DNA from: an uncultured Agathobaculum sp.
GTDB lineage: Bacteria; Bacillota; Clostridia; Oscillospirales; Butyricicoccaceae
Assembly (NCBI RefSeq): GCF_944380985.1
Contig: NZ_CALWJJ010000001.1
Location: 1 to 64,000 of the forward strand
Direction: 5' to 3'
Length of the DNA stretch: 64,000 nucleotides
The position numbers and the translations under genes are program-made. Shown piece after piece: positions 61,658 through 64,000 of this stretch. Position 1 is the first letter of the stretch. The number at the start of each line of letters is the position of its first letter. The notes below the pieces were generated by a model. That model saw only the letters and a program-made list of their open reading frames with translations. It had not been told where the DNA came from and ran no database searches.

Positions 61658-62296
61658 TTACGGTGCCTTGCTATGCAATGCGCGCCGTGCGCGCGAGGGT
61701 TCAATCGATTTGCGGAGCGGATACACCGCGCCGCCTGTACGGCGGGATGTACCATCTGTCCGGCGGCCTGCGTGCGGTGCAAATCGGGCTTCATTCCGCG
61801 TTCTGTGGGGCGCGCCGTTACTCGAACGAAAGGAACGGTATTTTCCTTCTGTGCAGTGCGCCTGCGGCGCTTTGCCCAGCGTCAGACCTGTTATATCTCT
61901 GTCCTTTGGCTTCTTTTTGCCCCGGCGAGACTGGATACGCTCATTTTTTTCCGCAAGAGCGGCAGCAACTGCCGCAAACTCGCCATGCGCTGCGGCAAGC
62001 TTTTGCAGCGCCGCTGCCGCAAGACCAATGTCGGCAACTGCGCACACCGCGCAGCCATTTTTGCCGATAGCGGCGCCCAGATCCTCCTTGCCGTGCGGCA
62101 GTGTAATAAGCGGTATGTTTGCGCCTCCAGCGTAAAACGAGGCTTTCTTTGCCGTGCTCACGCCAGCGTCAGCGGCGACAAATACGCACCGGGCCTTTTT
62201 GTTCCCGCAGGTCTCGCGCACCAGCTCGTCTCCAAAGGCGAGCTTGCCCGCGCGCCGCGCAAGACCCAGCATGCTGAGAAAGGGATCAATCGCCAT
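61658..62296 (-). CDS. YlxQ-type L7Ae/L30e family protein with a long C-terminal extension
   Basis: RNA-binding kink-turn protein of the ylxQ position. Residues 1-105 are the L7Ae/L30e fold: LGLARRAGKLAFGDELVRE, FVAADAGVSTAKKASFYA, ALGKNG-like AAIGKNGCAVCAVAD. Family members end there, at about 100 aa. This one runs on to 212 aa with a basic, low-complexity stretch (SRRGKKKPKDRD..., ending ARRALHSKAP) that does not look like a folded domain and may be read-through of former spacer DNA. It overlaps ylxR by eleven bases; AGGAGGG precedes the ATG. Confidence 0.8.
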   Translation of the reverse strand: MAIDPFLSMLGLARRAGKLAFGDELVRETCGNKKARCVFVAADAGVSTAKKASFYAGGANIPLITLPHGKEDLGAAIGKNGCAVCAVADIGLAAAALQKLAAAHGEFAAVAAALAEKNERIQSRRGKKKPKDRDITGLTLGKAPQAHCTEGKYRSFRSSNGAPHRTRNEARFAPHAGRRTDGTSRRTGGAVYPLRKSIEPSRARRALHSKAP

Positions 62297-62567
62297 GCAC
62301 ACCCTCCTGTTCCATCTGCTGCTCAAGCTGTTCATATACCGTTTCGGGCACAGTGACCGAAAGCGCGCGCTCAATCGCGCGGCTTTTGCGCGCCTTCTTC
62401 AAGCATTCGGTCTTGCCGCACAGGTATGCGCCGCGGCCCGGAGCCTTGCCCTTAAAATCCAGCGTGATTTCCCCTTCGGGCGAGCGGACCACACGGATCA
62501 GCTCCCGCTTGGGAAACATTTCGCGGCAGCCAAGGCATTGCCGCATAGGGATCTTCTTCTGCGCCAT
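62286..62567 (-). CDS. YlxR/RnpM family RNA-binding protein
   Basis: Small protein (93 aa) of the YlxR (DUF448) family, recently linked to RNase P modulation in Firmicutes. The motif is KIPMRQCLGCREMFPKRELIRVVRSPEGEITLDFKGKAPGRGAYLC, with GRGAYLC invariant. The ATG at 62567 follows GGGGG. Its place between nusA and ylxQ is conserved. Confidence 0.93.
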   Translation of the reverse strand: MAQKKIPMRQCLGCREMFPKRELIRVVRSPEGEITLDFKGKAPGRGAYLCGKTECLKKARKSRAIERALSVTVPETVYEQLEQQMEQEGVHGD

Positions 62568-62586
62568 ATCCGCTGCCCCCTTTTGT

Positions 62587-63651
62587 TTATGCGCCCTGCG
62601 ATTCGGGCGCGATGTCAATCTTGCAGCCGGTGAGCTTTGCCGCGAGGCGGGCGTTTTGCCCCTCTTTACCGATGGCAAGCGATAGCTGGTCGTCCGGCAC
62701 GATCACACGGCAGGACTTATTATCCGCCTGCATCGAGGCCGATATAACATCCGCAGGTGCAAGCGCGGCGGAGACAAACTGCGCGGTATCCTCATTCCAC
62801 TTGATAATATCGATCTTTTCTCCGCCAAGCTCGCCCGTGATATTGGTCACACGCGCGCCGCGCGTGCCCACGCATGCGCCAATTGGATCAACGTTTTCGT
62901 CATGTGAAGTAACCGCAATCTTGGTGCGGTTGCCCGCCTCGCGTGCGATCGACTTGACCTCGACCACACCCGAGTGGATTTCGGGCACTTCAAGCTCAAA
63001 CAGACGCTTGACAAGGCCCGGATGTGTACGCGATACCACGACCTGAGGGCCACGCGTACCGCGCCGCACCTCGATCAGATAGACCTTGAGGCGCTGGCCC
63101 TCGACAAGCTGCTCGCCGCGCACCTGCTCGGCGGCGGCCAGCACGGCCTCGCTCTTTTCGCCGTTTGATACCACATCCAAATAAGCGTTGCCCGTACGCG
63201 GGTCGATGCGGGAGATAACACCGGTCAGTATCTCGTGTTCCTTGCTTTCAAACTCCGAGATCACCATGCCGCGCTCGGCCTCGCGAATCCCCTGTATGAT
63301 GACCTGTTTTGCTGTCTGAGCCGCGATGCGACCGAACGATTTGGTTGGAATTTCAATGTCGATGATGTCGCCCACCATTGGGTTGGCCTTGTACTCAGCC
63401 GCCTCCTCAGGTGTGATTTCCTCATACGGCTCGTAGAGATCCTCCGCGCGCACAACCGTCTTGCGCACATACATGCGGATGGTCTTGTTCTCCCGGTCAG
63501 GCTCGACGAATACGTTGTCGGTCATACCGTCGTTGTCGCGCTTGTAAGCTGTGATCAGCGCCTGACCCACGCGGTCGAGCATATAGTCGACCGGAATACC
63601 CTTCTCGCGCTCGAGCTGTTCAAGCGCATCGAAAAATTCTGCGTTCACCAT
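62587..63651 (-). CDS. nusA: Transcription factor NusA
   Basis: Elongation, pausing and termination factor (354 aa). The N-terminal domain (NAEFFDALEQLEREKGIPVDYML) binds RNA polymerase; S1 and two KH domains follow (RTHPGLVKRLFELEVPEIHSGVVEVKSIAREAG, DPIGACVGTRGARVTNITGELGGEKIDIIKW and SLAIGKEGQNARLAAKLTG). It lacks the acidic repeats of proteobacterial NusA, as in other Firmicutes. The ATG at 63651 is taken; a TTG at 63660 is better spaced from AGGAG and is an alternative. Confidence 0.96.
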   Translation of the reverse strand: MVNAEFFDALEQLEREKGIPVDYMLDRVGQALITAYKRDNDGMTDNVFVEPDRENKTIRMYVRKTVVRAEDLYEPYEEITPEEAAEYKANPMVGDIIDIEIPTKSFGRIAAQTAKQVIIQGIREAERGMVISEFESKEHEILTGVISRIDPRTGNAYLDVVSNGEKSEAVLAAAEQVRGEQLVEGQRLKVYLIEVRRGTRGPQVVVSRTHPGLVKRLFELEVPEIHSGVVEVKSIAREAGNRTKIAVTSHDENVDPIGACVGTRGARVTNITGELGGEKIDIIKWNEDTAQFVSAALAPADVISASMQADNKSCRVIVPDDQLSLAIGKEGQNARLAAKLTGCKIDIAPESQGA

Positions 63652-63672
63652 TTTTTCCAATCCAACTCCTTT

Positions 63673-64000
63673 TTATATCTCGACCGCAAGCCGTACTGCG
63701 GCAATATCCTTGGGTTCGTAAACGGTCTGCTTGCCGCCGCTCTCAAGCGTAACACAGCCGTTGTCATATGCGATTAGCGTACCCTCAGCCTGTTTTGCGC
63801 CGTTCACCGGCTTGTAAAAACCGACTTCGACCGTGTGGCCGATGAAGGCTGCAAAATGCTCAGGCTTTTTCAGTCTGCGCGACAGGCCAGCCGAGGAAAC
63901 GCACAGCGTGTAAGAGGGCATGCTGTCAAACTCCTTTGCATCGAGCAGTGGGTCGAGCGCACGCGAAACCTGTTCGCACTGGTCGATATGCACGCCCTCC
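63673..64000 (-). CDS. rimP: Ribosome maturation factor RimP (5' end outside window)
   Basis: C-terminal part of RimP, needed for 30S assembly. The readable part starts with EGVHIDQCEQVSRALDPLLD, the family's central segment, then YTLCVSSAGLSRRLKKPEHFAAFIGHTVEVGFYKP. The frame is open through the window edge at 64000, so the N-terminal third lies beyond it; the apparent GTG start at 63993 is internal. It is first known gene of the nusA-infB operon. Confidence 0.9.
   Translation of the reverse strand, partial: EGVHIDQCEQVSRALDPLLDAKEFDSMPSYTLCVSSAGLSRRLKKPEHFAAFIGHTVEVGFYKPVNGAKQAEGTLIAYDNGCVTLESGGKQTVYEPKDIAAVRLAVEI

Overview
The window is a 64 kb piece of chromosome from a spore-forming, anaerobic Clostridia-type Firmicute with moderately high GC content. 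The markers are sigma-K, an FtsK/SpoIIIE translocase, the SCIFF peptide with its radical-SAM maturase, a class III fructose-1,6-bisphosphatase, pyruvate phosphate dikinase, a ThiH-type (anaerobic) thiazole pathway and S-layer-homology proteins. An Oscillospirales gut relative (Butyricicoccus/Agathobaculum-like) would fit, but that placement is inference.

Layout. 0-6.7 kb: rplM-rpsI, a TtcA-like ATPase, fbp, an SLH/transglutaminase surface protein and a membrane protein. 6.8-11.4 kb: bioY with a probable BirA operator, tRNA-Gly, and the thiSFGH operon behind a TPP riboswitch, divergent from dinB. 12.6-15.9 kb: MocR and MarR regulators, a SpoIIM-like membrane protein and a Rossmann-only protein. 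16-18.7 kb: yajC, TIGR04086, scfA (SCIFF, 48 aa), scfB. 18.8-30.8 kb: sigK, tRNA-Gln, a P-loop kinase fusion, ppdK, an SLH serine protease, a flavin reductase, ftsK, uppP and a HAD phosphatase.

30.8-39.3 kb is the most unusual part. It is a compact, one-strand cassette of phage head genes: small terminase-like protein, large terminase, a small membrane protein, portal, scaffold-like protein, major capsid protein with an extra C-terminal domain, connector-like protein, a large structural protein and a coiled-coil terminal protein. No integrase, repressor, replication, lysis or tail-fibre gene is visible. A LexA/SOS-like box abuts a good promoter at its head, and a terminator closes it. The large terminase has no ATG/GTG/TTG start ahead of its Walker A motif; an ATAA junction suggests an ATG-to-ATA change.

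39.3-46.2 kb: metY, a DUF896 protein, cca, two HD hydrolases, YjbQ, a nitroreductase and a MATE exporter. 46.4-52.1 kb: lower glycolysis (pgk, tpiA, gpmI, eno on the minus strand); gpmI carries a Lys/Ala/Thr-rich histone-like N-terminal tail. 52.3-55.7 kb: DegV, TrmL, an ECF sigma factor with a membrane-anchored partner, and a divergent 40-aa ORF with its own promoter and terminator. 55.8-64 kb: the rimP-nusA-ylxR-ylxQ-infB-rbfA-nrnA-truB-ribF operon.

Starts were chosen by Shine-Dalgarno spacing and family N-termini. All functional names rest on motifs read by eye; no database search was run.
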